Part shown: positions 22,412 to 32,935 of the stretch, one piece after another
Layout of the letters: each line of letters begins with the position of its first letter
How positions within the stretch are numbered: the stretch's first letter is position 1
Program-made: the position numbers and the translations under genes
Source of the DNA: Panax quinquefolius
Lineage: Eukaryota; Streptophyta; Magnoliopsida; Apiales; Araliaceae
Direction: 5' to 3'
Assembly (NCBI GenBank): GCA_020205615.1
Contig: CM035168.1
Location: forward strand, 5,584,237 to 5,648,236
Length of the DNA stretch: 64,000 nt
The notes under the pieces: model-generated
What the model was told of the DNA's origin: nothing
The model's input: the letters and a program-made list of their open reading frames with translations, nothing else
The model's database searches: none

Positions 22412-23624
22412 AGCAATTGAGTCTCATAATGTTTTGATTCCAAAAATCATAGATCCCAAATCCTTTATGCTTTGGCATGAAAGACTCGGTCATCCTGGTA
22501 CTTCTATGATGCGTCATATTATTGAAAATTCTACTGGTCATCCTCTCAAAGATAAGAAGGTTTTTCCTAGTAGTGAATTTCCTTGTGCTGCGTGTTCTCA
22601 AGAAAAATTAATTGTTCGACCATCACCAGTAAAAGTTTATAAAGAAGCCCCAAAATTCCTAGAGAGAATTCAAGGAGACATTTGTGGACCTATTCAACCA
22701 TTGTCTAGCCCATTTCGATATTTCATGGTTTTAATAGATGCTTCAACTAGATGGTCTCATGTTTGTCTTCTCTCTTCTCGAAATTTTGCCTTATCAAAAC
22801 TTCTTGCTCAAATAATCAAGTTACGGGCTCAGTTCCCAGATCATCAAATCAAGTCAATTCGACTTGATAACGCAGCTGAATTTTCATCAATAACTTTTAA
22901 TGATTTTTGTATGACTATTGGAATCTCTATTGAGCATTCTGTTCCTCATATTCATACACAAAATGGTTTAGCTTAATCTTTAATAAAAAGACTTCAACTA
23001 ATTGCACGACCATTAATGTTAAGGGCTAACTTACCTACCTCAGTTTGGGGTCATGCAATTCTTCATGCTGCAGCCATCATTCGAGTAAGACCAACGGCTC
23101 TTCATAAATTCTCTCCTCTACAGTTAGTTCTTGGACAGTTACCCAACATATCACACTTTCGTGTTTTTGGAAGTGCAGTATATGTTCCAATTGCACCTCC
23201 ATAAAGAACTAAGATGGGAGCCCAACGAAGAATAGGTATTTATGTTGGTTTTGATTCTTCTTCTATTATCAGATATCTTGAGCCTTTAACTGGAGATGTT
23301 TTTACTGCACGTTATGTAGATTGTCATTTTGATGAATCTGTATTTCCAACATTAGGAGGAGGAAAAGTTTTAAATAAAAAACCCTCTGAAATATCATGGA
23401 ACGCATCAGATTTAAATTCACTTGATCCTCGTACAGGAGAATGTGAAATTGAAGTTCAAAGAATTATTCATTTACAAAATATTGCAAATCAAATGCCAGA
23501 TGCATTTAATAATACTAGAAAAGTGATAAAGTCACATACACCTGCAGTGAATACTCCAGCAAGGATAGAAATACCTATTGAAAAATCAATTCCTGGAGAA
23601 TTGACGAATAAGGTAATAGAATAA
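22400..23624 (+). pseudogene. pol: Copia pol: integrase
   Basis: GAG-pre-integrase motif FMLWHERLGHPG and CAAC (HHCC zinc finger), then the catalytic core GDICGPIQPL (first Asp) and IRLDNAAEFSS (second Asp). The third catalytic residue, Glu after HTQNGLA, is replaced by a TAA stop at about 22974. The same frame continues after the stop with SLIKRLQLIARPLMLRANLP, WGHAILHAAAIIR and FRVFGSAVYVPIAPP, followed by a second stop near 23202. The C-terminal domain, RRIGIYVGFDSSSIIRYLEP, is clear. Integrase would join the cDNA to host DNA; this copy is inactive. Confidence 0.9.
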
Positions 23625-24112
23625 TCTAAACCCACTTGAGAAGCGTGGAAGACCGATTGGTGCAAAAGACAAACGTACCACGAAAATCAAAAGCAAATAA
23701 GGGAATCCCAGAAGGAATACCCGCTCCAGAAGTAGCACTTATTCCAAGAATGGGAATAGCCCCAGAAGAGGTACAAACTACTCCAGAAGTAGCACTTATT
23801 CCAAGAGTGGGAATAGCCCCAGAAGAGGTTCAAAATCTCAGTGAAGGGATAAGAGATGAACACCAAGAGATCTCAATAAATTATGTACATAATGAGAAAA
23901 TATGGGATCGAAGCAAAGTCATGATTGACGATATATTTGCTTTCTCTATAGCATTAGATATTACTTTGATTCCTGACACGGATCCTGAACCACAAAATGT
24001 GGAAGAATGTCAGAAAAGAAAAGATTGGCCAAAATGGAAAGATGTTATTCAAACTGAGCTACAATCTCTATTGAAAAGAGAAGTATTTGGACCGATGGTC
24101 AAACACCGCTAG
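23625..24112 (+). pseudogene. pol: Copia pol: linker to RT, with internal duplication
   Basis: A +1 change near 23620 opens a new frame. Inside it the segment PEVALIPR(M/V)GIAPEEVQ occurs twice in tandem (about 54 bases each, 23730-23835). Then come DRSKVMIDDIFAFSIALDIT and the RT entry motif WPKWKDVIQTELQSLLKREV, after which the frame stops at 24110-24112. The usual continuation into the RT fingers is shifted. The tandem copy is unusual in this linker, which normally varies in length. Confidence 0.75.
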
Positions 24113-24757
24113 GTGTAATCCGGTTTGAAACAAATGGGTATTTGTACGAAAGCGAAATGAGAAAAATGAAATTGTGAGATCAAAGCCCGACTTGTAGCTC
24201 GAGGGTTTTCACAAAAACTTGGTATTGATTATCGGGATACATACTCTCAAAGTAATGGATGGAGTCACTTTTAAGCTTTTCGATAGGTATGACAACCATG
24301 GAAGGTTTGGAAACACGTCTGATGGATGTGGTAACAGCATACCTATATGGCTCACTTGATAGTGAGATTTACATGAGAATCCCTGAAGGATTGAAAATGG
24401 CTAAATCACAAAAACCCCATCACATATATTCAATCAAGTTACAACGCTCGTTGTATGGGTTGAAACTGTCTGGTCGTATGTGGTATAATCGACTTAGTGA
24501 TTATTTAATAAAAGATGGATATACAAATGATCAAGTATGTCCATGTGATTTTATTAAGAAATCACAAAGTGGATTTTCCATCATTCTTTGTATATGTGGA
24601 TGATTTGAATCTTGTAGGTACTCTGAAGAACTACAAGAAGCTGCTACTTATTTAAAAGATGAATTTGAAATGAAAGATCTTGGAAAGACAAAATTACATT
24701 TGGGAATACAAGTGGAGCATTTAGCATCCGAATTTTTGTTCATCGATCCACATATCT
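24113..24757 (+). pseudogene. pol: Copia pol: reverse transcriptase
   Basis: Recognisable pieces: RLMDVVTAYLYGSLDSEIYM (palm, first catalytic Asp), SLYGLKLSGRMWYNRLSDYL, and CPCDFIKKS. The F-V-Y-V-D-D motif is present at about 24590-24606, but a frameshift just upstream puts it out of the main frame, which stops at 24601-24603. A further frame carries DEFEMKDLGKTKLHLGIQVE, the RT-RNase H connection. RT would copy the element's RNA into DNA; this copy could not. Confidence 0.87.
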
Positions 24758-25594
24758 TTGAAAAAGATTCTTAGTCGTTTTCATATGGATAAAGCTCATC
24801 CTTTGACTACCCCGATGGTTGTTCGATCTTTAGAAGTTGATAAAGATCCATTTCGGCCTCTAGAAAGTGGGGAAGAAGTTCTTGGACACGAAGTTCCATA
24901 TCTAAGTGCAATAGGTGCTCTTATGTATCTTGCAAACCGTATACACGACGATATTACTTTTCTTTGTCAACTTGTTAGCAAGATACAGTTCTTCTCCTAC
25001 CAAGAGACATTGGGATGGGATCAAACACATTTTGAGATACCTTCGTGGAAGTATAGATCTTGGGTTATTTTATCCAAGAAATTTAACGTCATAATTGGTT
25101 GGATATCTTGATGAGGATATTTATCGAGATCCACACAATGGAAAATCACAAAGCAGGTTATGTATTTACATATTGTGACACGGCTATATCTCGGAAATCC
25201 ACAAAGAAAACCACGATGACTACATCTTCAAATCACTCAGAGATTCTCGCTTATACATGATGGCAAGAGAGAGTGTGTTTGGTTGAGATCAATTATTCAA
25301 ACATATTCAAAAGTCGTGTGGATTACCATCAATCAAAGACATTCCTCTGATTACGTATGAAGATAATGTTGCATGCATTGCTCAACTTAGAGGAGGGTAC
25401 ATCAAGGGAGATAGAACAAAGCACATTTCACCTAAATTCTTCTCCACACATGAGCTACAAAAGAAGGGTGATATAGATGTGCATCAAATTTGATCATGTG
25501 ATAATCTAGTCGACTTATTCACAAAGTCGCTTCCAAATGCAACATTTGCAAAACTTCGGAAAATGATTGGAATGTGTCGATTGAAAGACTTGTG
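24758..25594 (+). pseudogene. pol: Copia pol: RNase H and C terminus
   Basis: MKKILSRFHMDKAHPLTTPM and HEVPYLSAIGALMYLANRIH are the conserved start of the copia RNase H region. After a frameshift come MMARESVFG and YEDNVACIAQLRGGYIKGDR, THELQKKGDIDVHQI, then NLVDLFTKSLPNATFAKLRK. The stop lies at about 25592-25594. RNase H would remove the RNA template during reverse transcription. Several in-frame stops show it is decayed. Confidence 0.87.
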
Positions 25595-25619
25595 ACAACA
25601 TTTCATCAAGAAGTAATGA

Positions 25620-25831
25620 ATTCCTTTTGAGGGGAAGACTGTACTCTTTTTCCTTAGTCACGGTTTTTATCCCAATGGATTTTTCCTGACAAGGTTTTAA
25701 CGAGGCAGTCAATTAAGATATTTATGTAAAAGATATGTACTCTTTTTCCCTTCGTTAAGTTTTTTCCACTGAGTTTTCTTAACAAGGTTTTTAATGAGAC
25801 ATAATCTTCTATCGTAAGAAATCAAGGGAAG
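25620..25831 (+). repeat. Post-pol direct repeats and polypurine tract of copia
   Basis: Two ~70-bp related copies (about 25637-25710 and 25737-25805), each with GTACTCTTTTTCC, a TTTTTTCC(A/C)xTG(A/G) block and ACAAGGTTTTxAA(C/T)GAG. They are followed by AATCAAGGGAAG, the polypurine tract directly before the 3' LTR. No protein is encoded. Confidence 0.75.
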
Positions 25832-26066
25832 TGTTATGAAAGTGATTACCTACTGATGAGGGCATCTCTGCCTTCCTCTTCTTCTTCCTTCTCTTTTTCT
25901 CTTCCCCTCCTCGTGACTCCTCTTCTAGTTGCCTATATAAGGAAAGTAATACAGAAGGAAAATATAAGAATTCAGAATTTTTCTCTCTTTTCTCTTACTT
26001 ATTCTCTCTAAATTTATACAGCAATTATAAAAGTATATTTATACATTTTGCTAAAGTTTTATAATA
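25832..26066 (+). repeat. 3' LTR of the copia element
   Basis: Matches 1918-2180 with short deletions (for example a C/T tract is shorter) and point changes. TATATAA at 25934-25940. It ends ATAATA where the 5' copy has ATAACA. Confidence 0.93.
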
Positions 26067-26071
26067 CTGAA

Positions 26072-26640
26072 ACCTTTTCTAAATATGTTTCTATAATGTT
26101 TCATTTCTTGTTTGAAACCTTTTCTTTAAAGACTAGTTAATATTTAATTTCTCAATAGATCCAACTTCTAAGATGGAAAAGCATTATCCTGTGGCCTGTA
26201 GTTTTTATTACAAAAGAATTATTAAAATAATAAATAAATCAAACTACTTAAATCTTGACTTGCAACTTAAAATTGACTCGTTTAATTAGCACTCAGAAGA
26301 AGAAAGAAGAAGAAAAAGATGATTCGTTTCAAAACTTTCTGAAATGAATGACTATAAATGAAATCTTTTATATCGTCGGTTATAAACACTTGAAAGGGTA
26401 TCGAGATATCTTTAAAATTCATAAGCTCGGAGTCGAGTTTGAATCGAAGTCGGAGTATATTGAGTTCTTTCGTTTTTGGATTCACAGATAAAATTTATAA
26501 AGAACTTAAAAATAAAAAAGCTTAATAAAAGAAAGATTTGATTGACAAGTTTTTTTCATTTAACTATCGTACCTAAATTCTCAAGCCACAAATTAAGAAA
26601 TGGGCTAAAGCGCGACATTATTCTGTTTTGGAGAATTAGT
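26072..26640. other. AT-rich flank with no clear gene
   Basis: This is the continuation of the host DNA interrupted at 1917. A weak minus-strand frame (about 26485-26290) reads NPKTKELNILRLRFKLDSEL and ends in a purine repeat; I cannot assign it. No other feature is seen. Confidence 0.4.
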
Positions 26641-26647
26641 ATTGTTG

Positions 26648-27120
26648 GGGAATGTTATTGTTGCTTTAGTCGCCGATCCTTTAATAGATGTTGTTGATAA
26701 TTTCTCTAGTGCAACAAGCATCCCGTCTTTCTTTATCTCATTCATTGATAATATCTCAGTTTTATTTGCATATTTTTTCACTTATGCGAACATGAAAGTT
26801 GGTTTGCCTTGCAGCTAACTAATAATCGTCATCGTCGTCTTCTTGTTTTTTCTCCTTCCATATTTCTGCAGTTGTTTGGAGCGGTAACCATGAACAATAC
26901 TCTGTGTCTATCAGTCTTCTTAGCCCTTGTTTATAGCAGAGGCTTGGTATGGGACTTCTCTTCTGAAGTTTTGGTTATCCTTATTGTTTGCTTTGTAATG
27001 GGTGTGTTAGGCAGCATCCACACTACCTTCCCTCTTTGGACAGCTTCATTAGCTTTCCTGCTATACCCGCTCTCGTTGGCACTGGTTTACGTTCTTGACT
27101 ACGTTTTTGGTTGGTCATAA
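26648..27120 (+). pseudogene. NCL: 3' end of an NCL-type Na+/Ca2+ exchanger gene (truncated)
   Basis: The upstream piece (26648-26720) reads ADPLIDVVDNFSSATSIPSF, and the last exon (from 26871 after the acceptor TTTCTGCAG) reads FGAVTMNNTLCLSVFLALVY, FSSEVLVILIVCFVMGV and LVYVLDYVFGWS with a stop at 27118-27120. From memory this matches the C terminus of plant NCL exchangers, membrane proteins with EF hands and two Na/Ca-exchanger domains that move Ca2+ and Na+ across membranes. Three hydrophobic segments are visible. The alpha-repeat part usually found between the two pieces is missing or lost in the intron, and no upstream exons are seen, so it is a fragment. The last exon itself is intact. 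The family call is good; the exact orthologue is uncertain. Confidence 0.68.
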
Positions 27121-28149
27121 TTCTTCGTAGAGATAGTGATACTCTCTGTGATTACATGGCTACTGCTCTTTATCTTTCTCTCTCAAATATGTACATTTTT
27201 CTAGTGACAGCAGTAGCCTTTTCTATTTGATGGCCGCGAAAATAAGTAGGTAATTTATAATTTTATAGAAAGCAATTGTGAGAACCCAGATTTTATGAAT
27301 AAATATTTAATTTTTTTGAAATAATTTTTTTTTATGGTGTGGATTTGATATAATGTTATAGTTCTGGGTAGTATTTATAAATTTTGCAAAGTATGCAAGT
27401 TGTCATATTATATTCGATTGACGGAAATATTCTTTTATCGGGGAATATCCAAATACGATATGATACAATCATCGTTGACCCCACAACGCGAAATTATTTT
27501 CGGATTGAAAACGATAAAAATATTTTATTGAAAATGACGGCGGAAGTTTTTACAGATTAATCTTGTTGAACAACTCGGTAGTAAAGAAAGTACGATGTCT
27601 ACGTGGTTGCATAAGAATAACGCGGTATTGATTATTGATCTTTACGTGATAAGTCACAAACCGATTTTTTTATTGGTATTATTAGTGTAATAAAAGCAGA
27701 AAAAGTTTTTTATATAAAAATGAGAATACTTTTATAAAGTTATTACATAAATAGAATATATTATATTTTATTATTACGTAGTGTTTTGCATGATCTTTGC
27801 GTAGTGTTTTGCATAGTAAAATCTTTTTATATAAAAATGAATACTTTTTATAAAGTTATTCGTTTTATTAGATTATAAATAGAATATATTATATTTTATT
27901 GTAAACCAATCGAACCATCCGTTTAAAAGTAAATCAATCCTGGACCGTTCATTGGATTGGTTCTTATTCAGATCCATTCTTCTATAAATGAAGCTCATTC
28001 CTTCATTATTTCTTACTTAATTCACTAAAACTACAGAGAGAAACTATAGAGAGAAAGAAAAATATTCTTCTACTTCACTACTTCTATATCCAGTTTCTTC
28101 TATAAGGTAATTGGTATTATTTCTTTTGTATTCATGAAGAGAACTTACA

Positions 28150-28700
28150 TTATTCCATTATTTATTATTTTATTGGAATAACTTTTGTATATGCTGGCTA
28201 CCCTATACTTGGTGAAATTCTTACATTATTCCATTCTTTATTATTACATTGGAATATCTTTGTCTCGTGTGTGTTTCTGTGGGACACGGTTCCTTCTTTA
28301 TTATTACATTGGAATATCTTATCGTGTGTGTTTTACGTCGGACTGGTTCCGTTATTTATTATTACATTGGAATAACTGCGTCTATACATGTAATCGCATG
28401 CATGGTGATTTTGTTGTTATTCCATTCTTTATTATTATGTTGGAACATCCCGCTCGGTGCGAATTTCGCTTCGACACGGTTCCGTTATTTATTATTCATT
28501 GGAATAACACATACATCTGACGACGCATCTGCATGCATGGTGATTTGTTGTTATTCCATTATTTATTATTACATTTGGAATATCCGTCGGTCGTATTACC
28601 TTTGACACTGGTTCCGTTATTTATTATTACATTGGAATAACTGCTTTATCAAGAAATCTGCATGCGTAGTGATTTCTTTTGTTATTCCATTCTTTATTAT
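28150..28700 (+). repeat. Type I hairpin array, element D 5' LTR
   Basis: About eight units of TTATTCCATTCTTTATTATT ... TTGGAATAA, some with GGTTCCGTTATTTATTATT arms, ending with GCATGCGTAGTGATTTCTTT. Open frames through it only read out the repeat. Confidence 0.82.
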
Positions 28701-28944
28701 ACTCAGTTGGTTAAAGTTTTGACTTTTGTACTCCATGAAATTAGTGGAATATCCTTGATATTTGCGCTTCATCCAGTATCTTTTCATGGAAATATTCTTC
28801 TGAGAATTCTTGAATTTTACTCTACAAAGAAGTATCATGTTGACAATTTGGACGTTATTAGTTTCTTGATAATTTAATTCTTGAACTTATTTTATTGAAT
28901 TCTTATATCATTATCATCATCCTCATGTTTATATTTTGTTGAAA

Positions 28945-29260
28945 TTCATCTGTGGCATGTAGTGCATAGATGGACTTGGTATGATTATGAACAGGGATTA
29001 TTCGGTATAATCATGACCGTAATGTTACAAATGATGTGAAAAAAGTCCTCAATGGCCCGTAGTGCATTGATGGATAGTTTTTGGTATGATTATGGATTCT
29101 CTTCGGCCAAGGGTGCAAAGATGAATTGTTTTATGACATGATCAGGACCGTTGATGAAAACATGATTATCTTTGGCCCGTAGTGCATGGATAATTCGTGG
29201 TCGTGATACTAAAGAATATACTTGGCCTGTAGTGCAGGGATGATTTGATGATGTGAATTA
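28945..29260 (+). repeat. Type II hairpin array, element D 5' LTR
   Basis: Five units with the loop GGCC(C/T)GTAGTGCA and different arms, among them CATCTGTG/CATAGATG, TTATCTTTG/CATGGATAA and a final ACTTGG/CAGGGAT. Confidence 0.83.
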
Positions 29261-29784
29261 TTTATTAAGTTGAGTCTCAGCGATAAAAATGGATGAAAAC
29301 ATTTTAAATCATAAAAGATAGTAGATTTTATTCTCTACTTGACTCTTCTAATGGATTGCTTGTTCCGCTGCAATTAAACTTGGTGTTTGTTATATTGTAT
29401 CAGTTTAACACTGTTGAAGGCTATTTTATCCTGCATTATCTTAGTCATAATATTTCTTACTGGGCTAGTTGAGCTCACCCTTTCTTTCATTGTTCTCTTC
29501 AGGAAATGAGAACGTAGCTGGGACTAGTCGGGAAACAGAGTGATGGTCCTAGTTGGTGCATTAGTAGTCCTCACTAGTCTGTGAAATAGTGTAATAATAA
29601 ATGTAATGAGGACTCCATTGAGTGTGGATATTGTCTAGATGACAATATTTGTATTAAAACTCACAGCATATATTTTGTCGTATTTTACACGACTGTTGTA
29701 TAATTAGTTTGTATTTGTATTCAGTACCATGTATTTGGCGACCCAAGATAGGTGATGTATACCTATTTTTAGGGGCGTCACAGT

Positions 29785-29796
29785 TGGTATCAAAGC
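29785..29796 (+). promoter_or_regulatory. Primer binding site of element D
   Basis: TGGTATCAAAGC, complementary to plant initiator tRNA-Met with one mismatch, identical to the site in B. Confidence 0.85.
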
Positions 29797-29969
29797 TTAG
29801 GGATATGATCCCTGGCTGAGATGTGAGACAAGAACTAGGAGGGGAGAGACGGGGAATTCCTTCGCTAGTATGACCTACCTAAGTTTACTTGTTATTTAAT
29901 TGGTCGGTCAGAGTATAGAGATAATATGTGATATGTTAATTAACCCTTGTTTTGTGACAGTATTTGAAA

Positions 29970-30680
29970 ATGATATCCGAAAATGTTGAGATAAGCAATA
30001 GAGCACAGGAGACCGTTGAGTCTCCACAAATCAATAATCAGGACAATGTGTAACAGGATGGCGATAATACTCCTGTAAACAACAACACTGATCAATTGAC
30101 GAACGACGGTACATTTAGGAGCTTTTTAGAATTCATGCAACATCAGGCGAATGCAGCTCCTATTCATAATGCAAGTAAAAATAATGGCAACCCACGGTCG
30201 GTCACCGCTAAGCAATTCAAGGAGCTGGGACCACCGAAGTTTTTGGGAAAGCCAGAACCACTTAAGGCGGAGACGTTGTTAAAGCAGATCATCAAGATAT
30301 TTGATGTCTTGGGATGCTCAGAGGAGCAAAAGGTTCTATTTGCTACCTTTATGTTGCGTGAAGAGGCAGATTATTGGTGGGAATCGTAAAACGCACCTGC
30401 ATCGACGACTTCAAGATGTCTTGGGAGAAGTTCCAAGAGTCATTCAATGACAAGTACTTTCCGAAAGTATTCATCACATGAAAGAGGTGGAATTTATCAA
30501 GTTGGAGCAAAACAAAACATGGCAGTATCAAAGATCTGAAGCCAAGTTTCTTAGAGTTGTCCGGTTTGTGTCCCATTTGGTTAATAATGAGGAGAGAATG
30601 ATGCGAATGTTTCTAAGAGGTTTGAAACCCAAGATACGTCAATATCTTATCTCTCATAAACTGTTGATTATTGGTTATAT
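29970..30680 (+). pseudogene. gag: Element D gag (decayed, truncated)
   Basis: The ATG at 29970 opens MISENVEISNRAQETVESPQ, homologous to element B gag. A TAG/TAA-type stop comes after QINNQDNV, and the frame then continues NNGNPRSVTAKQFKELGPPK, KFLGKPEPLKAETLLKQIIK and EEQKVLFATFMLREEADYWW to a stop at 30387-30389. The next block, MKEVEFIKLEQNKTWQYQR to PKIRQYLISHKL, belongs to the same capsid-like domain in a shifted frame. Homology ends at about 30662; zinc knuckles, protease and all of pol are absent. It cannot make Gag. Confidence 0.85.
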
Positions 30681-30683
30681 AGT

Positions 30684-30760
30684 TGACCTGTAGTGCAAAG
30701 ATGAATTGTTAATGAATATCTTTGGCCGTACTGCAAAGATGAATTTAATGTTTTCGACGA
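30684..30760 (+). repeat. Scrap of type II hairpin sequence inside element D
   Basis: Two units, CCTGTAGTGCAAAGATGAATT and ATCTTTGGCCGTACTGCAAAG, matching the complement of 4496-4530 in element A's LTR. It sits between the end of gag and the 3' polypurine region, where LTR sequence is not expected. Probably a filler at a recombination or template-switch junction. Confidence 0.75.
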
Positions 30761-30825
30761 TAAAGGTATTCAAGGTATCCTCACCTCTTCATCATACCAG
30801 GTACATACGTAAATTTCGAGGGCGA

Positions 30826-30846
30826 AATTTCATAAGGAGGGGAGAT
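30826..30846 (+). promoter_or_regulatory. Polypurine tract of element D
   Basis: CATAAGGAGGGGAGAT directly before the 3' LTR start TGTGAGACCCC, preceded by the conserved TTTCGAGGGCGAAATT. Confidence 0.8.
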
Positions 30847-32401
30847 TGTGAGACCCCAGATTTTACGAATAAAGATTTAATTTTCTCGAAATATTTTTTT
30901 CAAAATTTTGGTGTGAATTTGAGATAACGTTATAGTTGTGGGTAATATTTATAAATTTTACAAAGTACGCAAGTTGTTATATAATATTCGATTGGTCGGG
31001 GAATATTCATTTTAACAGGGAATATTAAATGCGACGGCATAATCATTAAGTGGACCCCACAAATGTAATTATTGTGTAGGATTGAAAGCGACAAAAAATA
31101 TTTTTATGAAAATAACGGCGGAAGTTTTACCGTTAAAAGCCGTTGAACTACCCGGTAGTAAAAAAAGTACGATGTCTGGTGTTGGTTGCGTAGTAGCACA
31201 CGGTATTGATAATTGATGCTTACGTGAGAAGTCACTCAGTTATACTCAATTATTGCTATAGTAATTGCTATATCATATCTCTCATATTATTGATTCGATT
31301 ATTGTCACAGTATCATCTGCATTATATGATATATTATTAAATCAATAATTGAGACGACAAAGTTATTCATATTATTAAATTCCAATATTTACAATGTCTA
31401 GAAGTTCTGTCAAGGAGAGGTTTGGTCACCTAATTGCGTGCCAATAGGGAGAAATCCTTATTGGAAAGCCCCCTCTTTCCTGGGAACGACCTGGTTGTTA
31501 AATATTGTGAGTTATGATATTAATGATGAATGTTATTATAATTGAATTTGAGTTTGAAGTTGAATTTGGAGACGCGGACGTGATATTTGAGTCCGGAACG
31601 ATGAAATTAGTAGAGATAGACTATAAACACAAAATTTTCCAAGGTTGACTTTTTGGTCAAAAAAAGTCAACAGTTGACTTTTTCAAAAAAAGTCAAACTT
31701 TAAAATTTCAAAAATAAAATTTTTGAGAAAAATATTTTCATTGTGTTGGGATTGTTAGTGTTAGTGGAAATTGACATTTATTTTGATAGTAATTGATGTT
31801 TGGAAGTTATATTGACCAACCGGATAATTAATCGGGTAAATGAGCAATTAATTGCTATTAATTCACATGCTCATATAACTATTTGTTCACATGTGTGTAC
31901 TATTGAATCACATTCTTATACTATTAGGGGAGTTGGTGCAAGATTGATGATACTTGCATGACTAAGTTAAAAATGGAGGTATAGATGGAGGTACTATACT
32001 GTAATTAATTTTTTCACATGTTTAGAACTATTGAGTCACATGATTTTCTATTGATTCACATAATTTACTATTAGGGGAGATGCTGTAAGTTTGATAATAC
32101 TTGGATGACTGAATTAAAAATGAAAGAAAAGTTGGAGGTATTGTACTGTAATATTTTGAGCCCCAAAACGTGCAATTATCGAAACTATATTTTCCTATAA
32201 ATAGAAGCTCATTCTTCCTTCATTTCTCACGAATTCACTAAAGCTTTAGAGCCATTATTATAGAGAGAAATTATAGAGAGAAGGAAGAAGAGAAGTCTGC
32301 TACCTCACTATACTAGTATCCATTCTTCTTTTGAGGTAAGGGATATTATTTGTTGTACCTGTAAGGGGTATTATTTCTTTCGTATTCATGAAGAGAACTT
32401 T

Positions 32402-32935
32402 TGTTATTCCATTCTTTATTATTCTGTTGGAATAACCTGTATACGTAGTATACTTGGTGAAATTCTTCTGTTATTCCATTCTTTATTATTCTGTTGGAAT
32501 AACCTGTATACGTAGTATACTTGGTAAAATTCTTCTGTTATTCCATTCTTTATTATTACATTTGGAATATCCTATCCGCATGCGTTTCTGTGGGACTTGG
32601 TTCAGATTATTTATTATTACGTTGGAATAACTTTGTGTCATCTGCAATACCGCATGCATGGTGATTTACATTTTTTATTCCATTCTTCATTATTACGTTG
32701 GAATATCATGTATGTACATTTTCACCTGCACTGGTTTCCGTCTTTTATTATTACGTTGGAATATTACGTGCATGCGCTTTTCTGTGGGACTGGTTCCGTC
32801 TTTATTATTACATTTGGAATAACCTATCTGTGCGATCTCTATTGCATGCATGGTGAATCCTTTTGTTATTCCATTCTTTATTATTACATTGGAATAACAC
32901 ATACATGTGGATTACCACATGCATGGTGAATGATC
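32402..32935 (+). repeat. Type I hairpin array, element D 3' LTR
   Basis: About eight units. The last has a perfect 7-bp stem, CATGTGG-ATTA-CCACATG (32904-32921). Confidence 0.83.

Larger units (their letters stand above)
1918..26066 (+). mobile_element. Ty1/copia retrotransposon, full span with nested insertions
   Basis: Bounded by ~0.25-kb LTRs that start TGTTATGAAAGTG and flanked by a perfect 5-bp duplication CTGAA (1913-1917 and 26067-26071). The order gag, protease, integrase, RT, RNase H identifies Ty1/copia. Gag is split by element A (3332-21204). Without A and its duplication the element is about 6.3 kb. All reading frames carry stops or frameshifts, so it is a dead copy. It is the oldest layer of this three-level nest. 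Confidence 0.95.
27277..29782 (+). repeat. Element D 5' LTR (B-like, 2.5 kb)
   Basis: TGTGAGAACCC to GGGGCGTCACA. TATA (CTATAAATG) at about 27982-27990, donor AAG/GTAATT at 28107, type I array 28150-28700, type II array 28945-29260. The U3 has AAAATATAATATATTCT-like AT blocks as in B. Confidence 0.88.
28107..29960 (+). other. Putative leader intron of element D
   Basis: Donor TATAAG/GTAATT and acceptor TTTTGTGACAG, nine bases before the gag ATG at 29970. Encloses the hairpin arrays, primer site and leader, as in element B. Inferred from consensus and from conservation of position. Confidence 0.48.

Noticed and set aside
26282..26485. Possible small gene on the minus strand
   Set aside because: Short, ends in a purine-repeat translation (poly-Phe) and matches no family I recognise; mentioned only as flank.
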